Shown piece by piece: positions 19,871 through 31,486 of a DNA stretch of 64,000 nt. The stretch covers positions 45,949,741-46,013,740 of the forward strand of contig CM041465.1 in the NCBI GenBank assembly GCA_023213395.1. Direction: 5' to 3'. This DNA is from Cycas panzhihuaensis (lineage: Eukaryota; Cycadophyta). The notes under the pieces were generated by a model that did not search any database, had not been told where the DNA came from, and saw only the letters and a program-made list of their open reading frames with translations. Made by a program: the position numbers and the translations under genes. Position 1 is the first letter of the stretch. Every line of letters begins with the position of its first letter.

Positions 19871-20554
19871 CTATGGAGCTTTTCCTCGTCCTCTGCTTCT
19901 TCCTCTGGTTCCTAGATTTAGTTTGGATACAAAGGCATCTTCGAGTTCTGTAGAGTCTTCATATCTTCTGTTTCTTTGTTCCTGCCTCAGGAGTAGTCCT
20001 GTTGCTGTGTCCAATGTCATTGTTGCTATCTGATCATTATTTGTAATGGTGTTAATTGTGACATCGAAGGACTTAGGCAATTTACTGGCTACCATTTCAA
20101 CCAGTTCGAAATCAGAAATTGCAGAGCCTGCACTAAGTAGATAATTTCGCAAGGATATGACTTTGTGCATGAATTCAGTCACAATTTCAGTCTCCTTCAT
20201 GTGCATCTTGAATAATTCCTCCTTAAGTGCTACTATTCTAGCTTTATTCTTCTGACCATTCAATTTCTCAAAACACTTCCAGATTTTAGCAGTAGTGGTT
20301 AAGTTTTCCACATACACAAGTAGTGGGTCAGAAATGGATAATTTTAGCACTATTACCCCAACACGATCCCGTTCTTCCCAGCTTATTAGGTCTCCTCTTG
20401 CTGTTTTGGGCTTGGCTTCCTTATCTAGAGCTATTTGCCAAGCATTTTTAGCTCTCAGAAGGGTCTCTATTTTGATTTTCCATATATGGTAGTTGTTATT
20501 AGTGAGCTTGTTTGAATCAGAGAGGGCCAAAATAGAAGAAGACATTTTGGACAC
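19871..20554 (-). pseudogene. Copia-B gag (UBN2 type)
   Basis: 227 codons from the ATG at 20554. NNNYHIWKIKIETLLRAKN is the gag W-K core, then SISDPLLVYVENLTTTAKIW, KEELFKMHMKETEIVTEFMH and LPKSFDVTINTI. It ends in an RG-rich basic tail. The frame ends close to the knuckle frame, with a frameshift near 19870. Confidence 0.92.
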
Positions 20555-21246
20555 AAAAATTAGATTGTAGACGTCCTAGGCCGTACAACGATACAGATTT
20601 CTATATGGTACGGAAAGTGTACGGATGATGGCAAACTGTACCTCAAAAGAAAGCTGGTTTAAGGGGATTCCAGATCTGAAATTATTTTTCTAAGACAATC
20701 CCTGGTTTGGAAAAAAAACGGCCTAAAAAGAAACCATGGCGGTTAGGTTTTTTTTTGGAAAAAAGCTCATAACAATCAAATCACTCCTTTAAATCGGTCA
20801 AGACCAGTCGCAATGGAGTCATACAGAGTATACAGAGGATCTATGAACGTTTTCAGAGAGAAAATCAAGAGAAAAGTGATGATTTTGGGTACCTGTGTCT
20901 CTAGACCCACGTACTTCTAAAAAACGGGTAAACCCCTTCAAATGCGACGATGACTTCGCGCTAGTAGAAAAAGATGACGAGGATGGTCTGATCTACCTCT
21001 TGGCCAAGTTTCAGCTCATTCTAAGCACTTCGATTTTTCATCCGTATAGGTCCGTACGATTATGTATTGTGTCCGTACACAGTCAGATTTCTTCTTTTCT
21101 TTGCTTTGATTTTGGTCTGGGCTTCAGATGCCTCCTTCCTGCCTTCTGGGCTTCTTCAATATTCCATACAGTTGTTCTACCTCTGTCCCGCTTGGACACG
21201 ACTTGAATCACTGGCACAACCCTCTCTCAATCAGACAAGATGACCT
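20555..21246 (-). other. Copia-B leader
   Basis: About 0.7 kb without a convincing ORF. Several GTACGG/CCGTAC words occur near 20583-20632 and 21041-21082. Confidence 0.6.
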
Positions 21247-21258
21247 GCTCTGATACCA
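21247..21258 (-). other. Copia-B primer-binding site
   Basis: TGGTATCAGAGC on minus, perfect initiator-Met complement abutting the LTR. Confidence 0.92.
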
Positions 21259-21470
21259 TGTTAGAATTCTAAGACACAAGTGAACAGAAACTGAATGCTT
21301 CATAGCTTATTGTTGATCATAATGGAGATTTATACAAGTCAGAGTTGTAACTCCTTTGGAACTAAATGTAACTGTTACATGTCTAACTGACACGTGTCTA
21401 CATGGTGAGTATCTTATGTTACATACAAAGTGGGTCTCTAGATATGTTAGATAAAACATTATATCTAACA
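21259..21470 (-). repeat. Copia-B 5' LTR
   Basis: TGTTAG to CTAACA, 212 bp. Confidence 0.96.
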
Positions 21471-21475
21471 TGTAT

Positions 21476-22089
21476 TGCATTCTTGTTTGTCCTTTTGTGT
21501 GTGTTTAATGATGGCCAAAATGGAGTAGAGATTTACACTTGTTACGAGTCCACGAATCCGTAGTTCTTTACTATTTTCATTCAATTAAAAGTGCATCATA
21601 GTTGCATTACTAGTTTTAGCCTTCTCTCTCTTTTTTAGCTCGCAATCATTCTCTCTCTTTTTAGCTTGTAATCGTTCTCTATTTTTTTTAATTCATAATA
21701 GAGTGCCCTCTTTAATCACAAAGTAGAAAGAACATACATAGGTTTGGCCCTCACTACGTGAATCCGATATTCGAATAAATAAACCCATAGCTAGATAATC
21801 AAAGTTGATGGTATTTTAGTGTCCATTCAAGCTTTTGAGTTGGCTTGTAAAGGGCATAACTTTTTTCCTGCTTGCTTTCACTATTGTTCTCAACGAGTTG
21901 TTGGACTGACTTGCTTTCATTCATTTGAGATGCTCGTGGAAGCTTTAGTTTGATCGTCAATGAGTTTGATCTTGTGCTCAACTCCAACCAAAGGTCTTCT
22001 TCAATCTCCCCCGACCATCAAGAACTAGGGGGCTGTTACTTTTTTTCTACCACCACTAGGGGAGGGGGGAGGGGGAGGTTGCAGATGAC
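21476..22089. other. H continuation, non-coding
   Basis: Starts with the same ~105-bp repeat words as 15540-16242 (21600-21760). A purine-rich run (G/A) lies at 22061-22079. A minus ORF at 21799-21987 (MELSTRSNSLTIKLKLPRAS) may be the tail of the gag relic; I do not recognise it. Confidence 0.4.
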
Positions 22090-22627
22090 TGGTCATGGCC
22101 ACTACTTGGGCCAACCCACTATTCTAAGATGGGTTTCTAGATAGATCATAGATTGGCTTGCTATTTCCTTTCAGTGGCATATGGTGGCCATATCATATTT
22201 TAAATTTTAGATGCGAGCCAATAATATTTATAGGAGCTTTAATACCAAACCCACCACTAGAATTGATGAATAAGGATTCGGTAACTGGATCCATAATTCA
22301 TATCCAACTATCCAAGTTTTCAACATTTATTGTATCATAAAATTTTAGAATAGTTATTTGAGTATTTAGTTTGAATTGCGATTGTTGGATGGGAACTGCT
22401 ATGGGAACCTAAGTCTGTTGAACTTGTCGGAGCTATTGTGTTTATTGTGTCATCATTTGTTGAAACATCACCGTCATATTTTGCATTATCTAGGCTTGAG
22501 CATCTGCTTGTTGTTGTAATTCAATTTTCATTATTTGCGCAAAAGCTAGGGAAGGCTCCTTTGATGTTCACTCAAAGTCTTCAACCATCACCTCCTCAGA
22601 AGAGACTTGTTTTCCTTTGTGAGACAT
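22090..22627 (-). pseudogene. Gypsy-like gag relic of H
   Basis: From the ATG at 22627: MSHKGKQVSSEEVMVEDFE, then a Gln/Met-rich coiled-coil-like stretch (KIELQQQADAQA, MQNMTVMFQQMMTQ), then ILKFYDTINVENLDSWI, which resembles the start of a Ty3/gypsy gag capsid (FxGxxxxxxLDxWI). Several stops break it and no pol follows. Weak but coherent. Confidence 0.4.
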
Positions 22628-22788
22628 GTTGTGTTTATCAAAAACTTAACAATTAACTTAAGAAATATGAAAATGCCTTTACATATGTAAATATTTTAAT
22701 GGCTCAATTTTTTTGTGAGTATTAAAGTTACTTTACATGACTCTTGTTTGTAGTGAGCTTGATTAAAATTAAAAGAACTATGAATTTC
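22628..22788. other. H spacer before Copia-C
   Basis: AT-rich, no feature; its last five bases, ATTTC (22784-22788), are the Copia-C target duplication. Confidence 0.6.
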
Positions 22789-23343
22789 TGTTGAGAAGGC
22801 CAAAGGATAAGAATGCCTAAGAGCAAAAAGATCCAAGATCATGAAGATAGTTCACTCTAGTTCTAGAAAGCATAAGAGCAAAACTAAAAGATAAGCAAGA
22901 CCAAGATCAAAGGAGCAAGATGATACCAAAGTATGAGGAGAAGGAATTAGTCCTACTCCAAAGAATACCAATTGATTAGCAAACTGATAGCATAACATTA
23001 CACTCCAAATCAACATGTGAGACATGAGGAGAGGTCTCAATATATAGAGAAACTAAGGTTACCTAACAATGTTGAATGTTTGACAAGTGGCAAACATCCA
23101 AGCTACATGCAATGCATGTCTTGCATGTCATGCATGAAGGACATGTGTCCTTTTGGGCTCTCAAGCGAGCAAAGATGCATGGGGGTCCATTTGACCCTTT
23201 AGTTACAATGTTATGTCACTAGGAGGAATGTGGGTGTGCACTTTATCACTTAAGTGATAAGTCACCTCATAAAGTACAAAATAATGAATGAAAGAATAAA
23301 GTGAATAAAGTACATACTTAACATGTAAACATAAGGTTTAACA
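22789..23343 (-). repeat. Copia-C 3' LTR
   Basis: 555 bp, TGTTGAG to TTTAACA. Holds an 18-bp perfect palindrome at 23243-23260 and a TATA-like TATATA at 23041-23046. Confidence 0.95.
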
Positions 23344-23352
23344 CCCCCCCTT
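23344..23352 (-). other. Copia-C polypurine tract
   Basis: AAGGGGGGG on minus, abutting the LTR. Confidence 0.85.
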
Positions 23353-24053
23353 ATTGTTTACAATGTTAAGATGGACGCTAAGACCATCTCTGAATTTGAC
23401 AAATTTTTCTCTACCAAGAGGCTTGGTAAAGTTATCTATTGTCTGCGCCTCTGTAGGTTTGTACTGGAGGTTGATCTTACCATTCTGCACATGCTCTCTA
23501 ATGAAGTGATGATGAACCTCGATGTGTTTGGTCCGTGCATGAAAGACTGGATTCTTGGCCAACTTGAGTACACTCTGATTGTCATAATATATCCTGGTGG
23601 AGTGATTTTGCTCAAGTCCAAGCTCCCCAAGAATCCGTCGTAGCCAGATAGCCTCATGATGGGGTGATTTTACTCAAGTCCAAGCTCCCCATGAATCCGT
23701 CGTAGCTAGATAGCCTCACAAGCTGCGCTGATAACAACTTTGTACTCTGCTTCAGTGGAGGACAAGGTAACATTGGGTTGCTTCTTGCAACTCCACGAAA
23801 CAACTCCTGAAGCAAGTGTAAAGCAGTAACCCGAGGTGGATCTACGACTATCCTGACAACCTACCCAATCAGAATCTGAGAACCCTTCAAAGATGAAGTC
23901 CTCATTATGTGCATACTAAAGGCCATGCTGCAATGTTCCTTTGATGTATTTGAGTATGCATTTTGTTGCATTCCAATGTTCCTAATTGGGTTAAGACTTG
24001 TATATAGAACAAATCCCAACTACAAATAAAATATCCAGTCGAGTGTTTGTGAG
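23353..24053 (-). pseudogene. Copia-C RNase H and tail
   Basis: Tail KNPVFHARTKHIEVHHHFIR, NFTKPLGREKFVKFRDGLSV (23338-23562), then WLRRILG-like and LSSTEAEYK-type sequence in other frames upstream. A 55-bp segment is duplicated (23602-23656 and 23664-23718), which adds a frameshift inside RNase H. Confidence 0.85.
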
Positions 24054-24974
24054 TTAAATGAGGCTACCAATCAACTGTCGAAAAAAAATGGAATTTGCAG
24101 GTTCAACTTCCTCATTAAGAGTGAGCTTTGTTCCATTCTCCATAGACGTTAGTACTGGTTTGTAGACATGCATCTTAAACCGCTGCAAAATGTCCCAAGA
24201 ATATTTTGTTTGGGATATGAAGATAGAGCCAGGTTGTTGCCATACCTTAAAGCCTAGAAAATAATGTAGAAGTCCAAGATCTGTCATCTAGAAAGTTCTC
24301 TTTAAATCATCCTGGAGAATGTGTATCATCTTAGTGTCATTACTAGTGATCACTAAGTCATCAACATACAAGACAATAAAGATAGCATGGTCTTTCTCAA
24401 CTTTGATATATCAGTTAGGGTCTGATGTGGATCGATGAAAACCATGTCTCAAAAAATAATGATCGATTTTAGAGTACCATGCACGAAGAGCTTGTTTCAA
24501 GCCATACAAAGCCTTTTTTAGGCGACAAACCAAGTGCTCATTGCCTTGTACTTTGTAACCAGGAGGTTGTTCCAAATATACCTCCTCCTGAACATCGGCA
24601 TTGAGAAAGGCGCTCTTCACGTCCATTTGATATGTTGGCCATTTGCATTGAGCAACTAAGGCCAAGATGAGTCTGATGGTGTTCATATTGGCAACAGGTG
24701 CAAAAGTCTCCTCATAGTCAATGCCTTCTTTTTGTTTGAAACCCTTTGCAACAAGTCGGGCCTTTTGGCTCTTGAGTGTACCATCAGAATGGAATTTGGT
24801 CTTGTAGACCCATTTGCAACTGATTGCCTGTTTATGCTTAGGCAATACTACCAAATTCCATGTTCCATTCTTTTCAATAGAATGGATTTCTTCATCCATA
24901 ACAACTTTCCAATTGTCATTTTGAGATGCCTCCTCAAAGGTGGAGGGCTTATCAACACAAAGCACATCAGCCAT
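24054..24974 (-). pseudogene. Copia-C reverse transcriptase
   Basis: Frame 24411-24974: [100 protein letters not shown]. The YVDD catalytic motif falls in the short gap before 24287 (VLYVDDL on minus near 24370). Then 24054-24287: MTDLGLLHYFLGFKVWQQPG and SWDILQRFKM. Confidence 0.93.
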
Positions 24975-25055
24975 AAGTGCATAATTGGTTTGCTGCCTAT
25001 ATTTTGATGGACATTTTCCTTTAATAATCTGGCCATCTTGAACAGTTTGTGTAAA

Positions 25056-25940
25056 TCATTTTGACAATTTTTTAACTGATGTGACTTGAACCTCAATGTC
25101 TTCTGGTTTGAGTGATGGATCAAAAGAAGATGTGCTAGGATCAAGTGGAGTAGTATCTGATGATGTAGACGGTCCAACTGGTGCAGATGATGTACATGAT
25201 GTAGAAGATTGAGAGGGAAGGAAAAACTCAACAATCTTTTTACCTTTATCAAGAGGAGGTTGGATGGATGCAGATTTCAACTCCTTATGCTCCTCTTCAG
25301 CAAAGATTACATCTCTTGAGAGATGCATTTTCTTCCCACTAGGATCATACAACTTGTAAGCTTTACTATGAGTGGCATAGCCTACAAATCTGCATTTTAG
25401 ACTATGTCTGTCTAACTTAGATCTTTGCTGATCGGGGATGTGCATATATGCAGTGCACCCAAATGTCCTTAAGTGATTGACGGTAGGCTTTTTACCAGAC
25501 CAAGCTTCTTCTGGTGTGATGTCGGTGACTGTTGAAGTAGGACTCCGATTTGTCACATAAGCAGCTGTGTGGAATGCTTCTGTCCAATATGCTCATGTGA
25601 GTCCTTTTGCATACATCATAGCTTTGGCTTTGTTTGCCAAAGTTCTATTCATACGTTCAAAGACTCCGTTCTGTTGAGGAGTATGAGGAATAGTAAGCTG
25701 TCTCTGAATGCTATTATCCTTGCAGAATTGGGTGAATTCTTTTGAAGTGAATTTACCTCCATTATCTGATCTTAGAATTTTAATTGTATAGTCAGATTCA
25801 TTCTCTACTTCAAGCTTGAATTCCATGAACTTCTGGAATGCTTCAGACTTTTGTTTGAGAAAATAAACCCAAACTTTGTGAGAGAAATCATCTATGAAAA
25901 TGATGTAATACAATGCTCCTCCAAAAGATGTTGTGGACAT
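25056..25940 (-). pseudogene. Copia-C integrase core, C-terminus and linker
   Basis: 25593-25940: FIDDFSHKVWVYFLKQKSEA, catalytic ILRSDNGGKFTSKEF, then TPHTPQQNGVFERMNRTLAN with the third acidic residue. A stop near 25595. 25056-25556: EEAWSGKKPTVNHLRTFGC, GYATHSKAYKLYDPSGKKMH, LSRDVIFAEE, then a Ser/Thr-rich linker to RT. This is the region missing from Copia-D. Confidence 0.93.
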
Positions 25941-25967
25941 AGGTCCACATAAATCAGAATGTATTAG

Positions 25968-26312
25968 CTACAACAGATATGATGCACACCATGCTTTGCT
26001 TTTAGGAAAAGGCAATCTATGTTGTGTCTCCATTATACAAGCTTCACAAAGGCATTTTGAACCATATAGCTTTGGAAGTCCATGCACCATGTTCTTGTTT
26101 ATCATCAACTTGATATTGTCTAAACTCAAGTGGCCTAAACAATGATGCCAAAGTTGCATCTTTATTGATGATGGCATGACAGAGTAAGCAAAATCAAGAG
26201 TTATGTTATTTGCATCCAACTTATAAAGGCCATGGTCTTCATGACCAATGGCTACAACTTGATCATGCTCGTCACTGATGACACATTTTCCATTTTTAAA
26301 CAAAATGCTCAT
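25968..26312 (-). pseudogene. Copia-C pre-integrase domain
   Basis: MSILFKNGKCVISDEHDQVV, AIGHEDHGLYKLD, then the His2Cys2 finger LWHHCLGHLSLDNIK ... CLCEACIMETQH. Confidence 0.9.
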
Positions 26313-26331
26313 CTATTGCTTATCTAATTGG

Positions 26332-26526
26332 CTAACAGATAGCAAACTCTTTTCCATCACCATTGGGAAATCTTGAAGAAGGATTTGAAGAAGAATGAAA
26401 TGAGGCAACTTTGCCTATACCAGAAATCTGCACTGATTCATTATTGGCAAAAGTTACTGATTTACCATTTTCTTCTTTGATGTCATAAAGTTCTTCACTT
26501 CCAGTCATGTGACGTGATGCCCCCAA
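26332..26526 (-). pseudogene. Copia-C protease with altered active site
   Basis: The sequence across the frame start reads TWIIDLGASRHMTGSEELYD. The catalytic triplet is DLG rather than DSG, explained by a single TCG to TTG change. Downstream NGKSVTFANNESVQISGIGK and the FPNG motif match Copia-D. The altered residue should abolish proteolysis. Confidence 0.88.
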
Positions 26527-26539
26527 GTCGATGATCCAA

Positions 26540-27030
26540 GTTTGATCAACATCTGAAGTGTGATAAACACAAAGTAGTTTATCCTCTTCTGCAAACTAAT
26601 TTGTGTGGCGTTGATTGCCACCTCTGAACCCCCCCTTCCTCTTTGACCTCCTCGATATGCACCTCGATTTGGTCGAGGGGGATAGTGCTGTTGTTGTTGC
26701 TGAAACTGCTGCTGCTGCTGGAACTGCTGACGAGGCTACTGTTGTCTCTGATGTGGCTGCTGTTGATGTGTACGCTGAAGGTCGACTTTCTTCTTTCAAC
26801 AGTCAGGAGCTATGTGGCCAACCTTACCACAATAATGACAAATGACATTGACTTTCGAGGTTCCAATGTTCATATTCTCAAACTGTTTTGTAAGTGAAGG
26901 TTTGGGAGTTTGCTTGGCCGTGAAAGCTCATGAAGTAGATGCACCATCATCATTTTCTTTGGCATAAATTTGCTCCTTTTGAACTAATAAACTCTCTAGT
27001 TGATTGAAGGACATGCCAAAAAGAGAGCCA
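26540..27030 (-). pseudogene. Copia-C nucleocapsid region with Gln-rich tract
   Basis: Zinc knuckle CHYCGKVGHIAPDC at about 26820-26865 (complete Cys/His set), followed by a Gln-rich tract (26690-26760) and an RGG-type basic stretch (GGFRGGNQRHTN). Broken by stops. Confidence 0.82.
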
Positions 27031-27566
27031 TCTCGTGTGACGGATGAGATAAAGCCATTAAAATTTTTAGGCAAAGCTCAAATGGTGGTGGTTACAAGCT
27101 CATCCCTAGAAGCCGGTTTGGCTAAAGTATTCAATTCATTACAAATTTCTTTAATAGAAGCAAGAAATGCCGACATAGGCTTTACATACTTTATAGAATA
27201 AAGTTTTGCTTTCACCAACAATATGTGAGTTTCATCTTGCCTTTCATACAAAGAGGACAAAATGTCCTAAGTTTCGTTAGATGTTTTAGCATTTGAAATA
27301 TTTTGATCAACATTCACATCAATAATCATATGTAAAAATGCCAAAGCTATTTCATCCTTGGCTTTCCAAGTGGCAACATAACCAACATCAGGATCAACGA
27401 CACCACCATCAATCTCCATAGGTTCAGGTAAAGGAATTCTGTCAGTAACATAGCCCCAAAGTTCATTCATCTCTAAGAGGTTTTGTGTTTGCCTCTTCCA
27501 ATCTTGATAATTGTGTTGACCTGTTAACTTGATTGTGCATGTATTAAGCATGTTTAAAGCATCCAT
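27031..27566 (-). pseudogene. Copia-C gag
   Basis: ATG at 27566: MDALNMLNTCTIKLTGQHNY, QDWKRQTQNLLEMNELWGYV, WKAKDEIALAFLHMI, NVDQNISNAKTSNET, a stop, DILSSLYERQDETHILLVKA, KLYSIKYVKPMSAFLASIKE. Same family as the Copia-D gag. Two in-frame stops. Confidence 0.92.
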
Positions 27567-29323
27567 GTTTAAGTTGTAAAGAGCTTGAGGCTAGTAGATG
27601 ACTTGGAAACTCAATGCTTTCATCGCTTAAGTTCCACCTTCTAACAAAACCAATAGTCCTGATTTTACTAGAAGATCCAACAACTGAATGGAGTGATGAG
27701 GGGTGGAGGATTAGGCAAAAGAGTTGGTCCAACCCTGATCTATAAAGGAGATATAACAATTGACCAAGCCAATGAACACTTTGAGTGTTTTTACAAGAGC
27801 ACTTTATAGTGTGAAGTAGTGCTATCAAATCCAAGTAAGAGAAAGTGCTTGAGTACAATGTGAAAAATGTAAGCACTTTGAAGAAGATGCTAAGTGCTTC
27901 AATGAAAAATGAGTAAAACCTTTGTCTTGAAAATGTAGGTGGGTTCCTTTTAATGCTTGAATAAAAGAGAGGAAGATCACTTGCAACCTGAAGACGCCAA
28001 GCACCAAGTGTTGTGACTTTGAAATAGTCCCAACGATCAACAAAAATGAGTGATTTTTATTTTGTAACAAGTCTCCTTGAGCCCTTTTTGAGACTAAGGG
28101 AAGTAGGTGACCATGCAAGGTGCCTTAAGAAAAGTGTTGAAATTGTGATGAGGATCACTTTAACAAGGTCACAACACTTAAAAATCACTTCTTTCAATGC
28201 CTTTTAACACTTGCAAACATGAAATAAGTGTTTAAATGAAGCAAAAATGCCAAAAAGCAAAGGCTGAAATTTAATATTTTTTTGCAATTTTGATCAACAA
28301 GAATGCCACGCAGGGATCTTTGATTGGAGATTTTAACCAAGTAATTTTAATCTCCCAAGATGAGTAATTGATTTAAGATTAGTGATTTGATGAAATCGCT
28401 ATGTACAATGAAGATTTTAAACTCCAAAAAATGAAAAGAAGTTGATTTTTTCCTTAGAAGAATCAAGCCAAAAAGTCTTAAATGACTAAAAAGGCTTTAA
28501 AAAAGGAAAAAATATTACTTTTTAATGAGGAAGATCACTAAAGGAATCTTGATTGAGTCTTTTTGACTTAATGTGGAGTCACTATGATCAGAAATTGAAA
28601 AAATCACTAAAAAAGGGCTTAAAAAAGTGATTTAAATGTGGCTTAGGTTGATGAACTTTATCAAAAATTGAATATTCTAAAGAATATTCTTAAGTACATA
28701 ACATAAAGTTCATTTTATAAAGTATGTTCTTCGAAATACTTTAAAGAAATCAAATTTTTGAGTGACGGCGTGACTCGGTGGCTCGAGCGGCTCCCGTGGA
28801 CACTCATACGAAGAGAACCCCTTGGAGACAGCTCGATTCAAGCTGAAAATTCAAGTGGAGGGGCGCCCAAGCAGTACTCAACTCTCTCTAAAGTTTCACG
28901 GAATTTCATGCACTGAGCAGAAAGTTCTAAGTGTTTGATACTTTGGCTGGTCACATGGCCTTTGGGAGGAAAACGGGTTTGTACGGCTGCTGTAGGGTCA
29001 TCATAATACTCCAACACTGTAATTTGGAAGAAGAACTAACTGAAAAATTCAATTTTTAGTGAAAAAACACAAGAGAACTTGAGTAGATTAGCTCAAAATC
29101 CGTGAAGAAGATCTGAAAAAAAAATTTTAGAACTGAGTACGATGAGCTCTAGCCACTAAAATTGCTCTAGAAATGTCTTTTTTTCTGTAGTGGTGAGTTT
29201 AAACAAACCTTGGATCACCTTCGGAGAGCGAAGGTTGTCACCAAGGGTTTGTAAAGCCCACTCTAAGTTTCCCTTGAAGAAGAAATCAGAATAGAGGGAA
29301 CTAGTCTCCTCTATCTCTGATAC
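27567..29323 (-). other. Copia-C leader
   Basis: About 1.76 kb between PBS and gag, AT-rich, ORF-poor, and alignable by eye with the Copia-D leader. Holds the CCTTCG/CGAAGG hairpin at 29218-29234. Confidence 0.75.
29218..29234 (-). promoter_or_regulatory. Leader stem-loop (Copia-C)
   Basis: Six-base stem CCTTCG/CGAAGG with a five-base loop, inside a GGTGACAACC...GGTGATCCAAGG context (minus). Same element as in Copia-A and D; loop bases vary while the stem is kept. Confidence 0.55.
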
Positions 29324-29335
29324 CAAATGTTGATA
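29324..29335 (-). other. Copia-C primer-binding site
   Basis: TGGTATCAGAGA on minus, two bases from the LTR. Confidence 0.88.
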
Positions 29336-29337
29336 AG

Positions 29338-29882
29338 GCCAAAGGATAAGAATGCTTAAGACTGAAAAAATCCAAGATAATGAAGATAGTTCACTCTAGT
29401 TCTAGAAAGCATAAGAGCAAAACTAAAAGATAAGCAAGACCAAGATCAAAGGATCAAGATGATACCAAAGTATGAGGAGAAGGAATTAGTCCTACTCCAA
29501 AGAATACCGATTGATTAGCCAACTGATAGCATAACATTACACTCTAACTCTACATGTGAGACATGAGGAGAGGTCTCAATATATAGAGAAATTGAGGTTA
29601 CCTAACAGCGTTGGATATTTGACAAGTGGCAAACATCCAAGCTACATGCAATGCATGTCTTGCATGTCATGCATGAAGGACTTGTGTCTTTTTGGGCTTT
29701 CAAGTGAGCAAAGATGCATGAGGGTCCGTTTGACCCTTTAGTTACAATGTTATGTCACTAGGAGGAATGTGGGTGTGCACTTTATCACTTAAGTGATAAG
29801 TCACCCCATAAAGCACAAAATAATGAATGAAAGAATAAAACTAATAAAGTACATACTTAACATGTAAACATAAGGTTTAACA
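29338..29882 (-). repeat. Copia-C 5' LTR
   Basis: 545 bp. Palindrome at 29782-29799, TATA-like TATATA at 29579-29584 (minus promoter). Confidence 0.95.
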
Positions 29883-29887
29883 ATTTC

Positions 29888-31157
29888 AACACTTAACAAG
29901 TGACATTTTAATTCTTTTTGGTCACTATGTTGTCATTTGCCTCTAGCAATTTTGTTAAGAATGCAATTTGCTAATTAAAGAACTGGCTCTATCAAAATGT
30001 AGTCCCTACAATTTCAAAGACAATGGTGTACGCCCTATTTTTATAGCCCTTATAAATGCAATAATATGATGTATTTATGTGTAATTCTTGAGGCTCATGA
30101 AATATGCTGGGAATATTCTTAAAGAATATACCAAGAGAATTTCAAATGAGATTTTTATCTTACACCTTAGAAAAATCGAAGTAACTGTGGCAATCTTGTG
30201 GTAGGTTTTTTCCATTCTCTGTGGGGGCTCAACGATTTTGTGGTTTTCGATGGTATCTTCATGATGGGTGATCTTCATTTTGCATTTCACACCAAATTTG
30301 CATTTTTGATTTGACTCTCCCACTGATGATGTGCTACATTTGTCAACATTCTTCAAGCATTTTGGCTTGCTTCGTGGCATGTGTATCTCCAATTGCTTTG
30401 AGCATTGTCGAACTATCTTCTGCGTCTCCATGGACCAATGCACTTTTCTTAACTTTAAATCTCCGTGGATTTTAACCCTTGAACTTGTAATTCCGTCTTC
30501 ATTGTAGTTTTGGCATAGACCATGTTTGTTCTTTTGTTTTAATGTTCTACTTCCTCTAATGCCTTCTCCTTGAGTTGATCTTTGTTTGGCAATATCGATC
30601 TCTATTTGGCAGTTTCAAACTTCCTAAGCATATTTACTAGTGTTGTCCAACGTGGCAGACTTACCAGTGTCTCCTTTGTTACAATGTGGTTTGTCGTTCC
30701 TTTTTTATTTCTTTGATAGGTATTATATTGAACAGGCGCCTTCTCTCGTGGGTGTTTTTTAATTATATCATATATTCATGTTTGCCAACGTCTTCTTTGA
30801 ATGTTCTACGATCTGGTGGTGGCATCCCTTTTGTTAACTGCCCTCTTAGCATTGCTCAAGCTTCTACAACTTAGTAATTGCTCTATTCCTTATAGGTCTT
30901 TTTTGCCTTCTTCACAGGTGCATCATGGTCTTCATGAGTGGATGCATGGGCTGCTTTCTTTGTGGGCTTTAATCTCTATTTACTTTGACTTCAAAACCAT
31001 GTGAATCTCTTAGATCTCTGCTCAATTGTCTTCATGGGATTTTGGTAATCATGCGGTAGCAGGTCTATCTCACGTGGTGGCTAGGGCATTAGACTTTGGC
31101 TCCTCAAAGTCCCTTGTTTTAAAATAGTGGACCTAGAATTGTTTGGCCTTGTCGCAG
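29888..31157 (-). other. H leader region, unrecognised
   Basis: Between Copia-C and the H PBS. One 122-codon minus ORF (30075-30443) has a Cys/Lys-rich start (MPRSKPKCLKNVDKCSTSSV, CKFGVKCKMK) but no known motif. The rest is AT-rich with no gene seen. Confidence 0.4.
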
Positions 31158-31169
31158 GCTTTGATACCA
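31158..31169 (-). other. H primer-binding site
   Basis: TGGTATCAAAGC on minus, one change from the initiator-Met complement. Confidence 0.6.
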
Positions 31170-31175
31170 TAGATG

Positions 31176-31486
31176 TGTAATGGAGGGCGATTGCAAACTC
31201 AAACCGTCACCCCATTCAGGGTTTGTTAAAGAGGCGATAAAAATTGAATTCTCTTCTATTAAGTTTGGGTTTTGGCTTACTTAAATACTTGCTACACACT
31301 TTGATGTTTGTATAATAAGGTGTCTCTCATTTCTATTGAGGACTTACTATCTGAAAACCTACCTAACCAATTGTTCAACTGGCTAACTTGATTAACTTTA
31401 ACAAATCCTCTAACTATCTAACTAACTTACAGTTGAATTAATTAACAAACATTCTAACTTAAATGTACTTTACACATTATATTACA
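31176..31486 (-). repeat. H 5' LTR (probable)
   Basis: 311 bp with a perfect terminal inverted repeat TGTAAT/ATTACA and a PBS six bases away. No partner LTR is in the window, so it rests on structure alone. Confidence 0.5.

Larger units (their letters stand above)
16248..21470 (-). mobile_element. Copia-B: near-complete Ty1/copia element with 212-bp LTRs
   Basis: 5.22 kb, minus. Both LTRs are 212 bp and the TSD is a perfect TGTAT (16243-16247, 21471-21475). PBS, gag, zinc knuckles, protease, integrase, RT and RNase H are all present in copia order, broken by a few frameshifts and stops. Inserted into the degenerate tandem repeat of H. About ten LTR differences by eye. Confidence 0.96.
22789..29882 (-). 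mobile_element. Copia-C: full-length Ty1/copia element, same group as Copia-D
   Basis: 7.09 kb, minus. LTRs 22789-23343 (555 bp) and 29338-29882 (545 bp), perfect TSD ATTTC (22784-22788, 29883-29887). All copia domains are present in order, with many frameshifts and stops. LTR, leader and proteins are clearly homologous to Copia-D at 37893-44554 and less so to Copia-A. Confidence 0.96.
14275..31486 (-). mobile_element. H: old gypsy-like relic hosting E0, Copia-B and Copia-C
   Basis: Defined by the LTR at 31176-31486 with PBS at 31158-31169, leader at 29888-31157, a gag-like relic at about 22090-22627, and low-complexity DNA continuing to 14275. Copia-C and Copia-B split it and E0 truncates its left side. 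The gag relic suggests Ty3/gypsy, but no pol survives. Extent and unity of the element are inferred from nesting. Confidence 0.45.

Noticed and set aside
22061-22079. Purine-rich run as a polypurine tract
   Set aside because: No LTR boundary follows on either strand; more likely low-complexity DNA in relic H.
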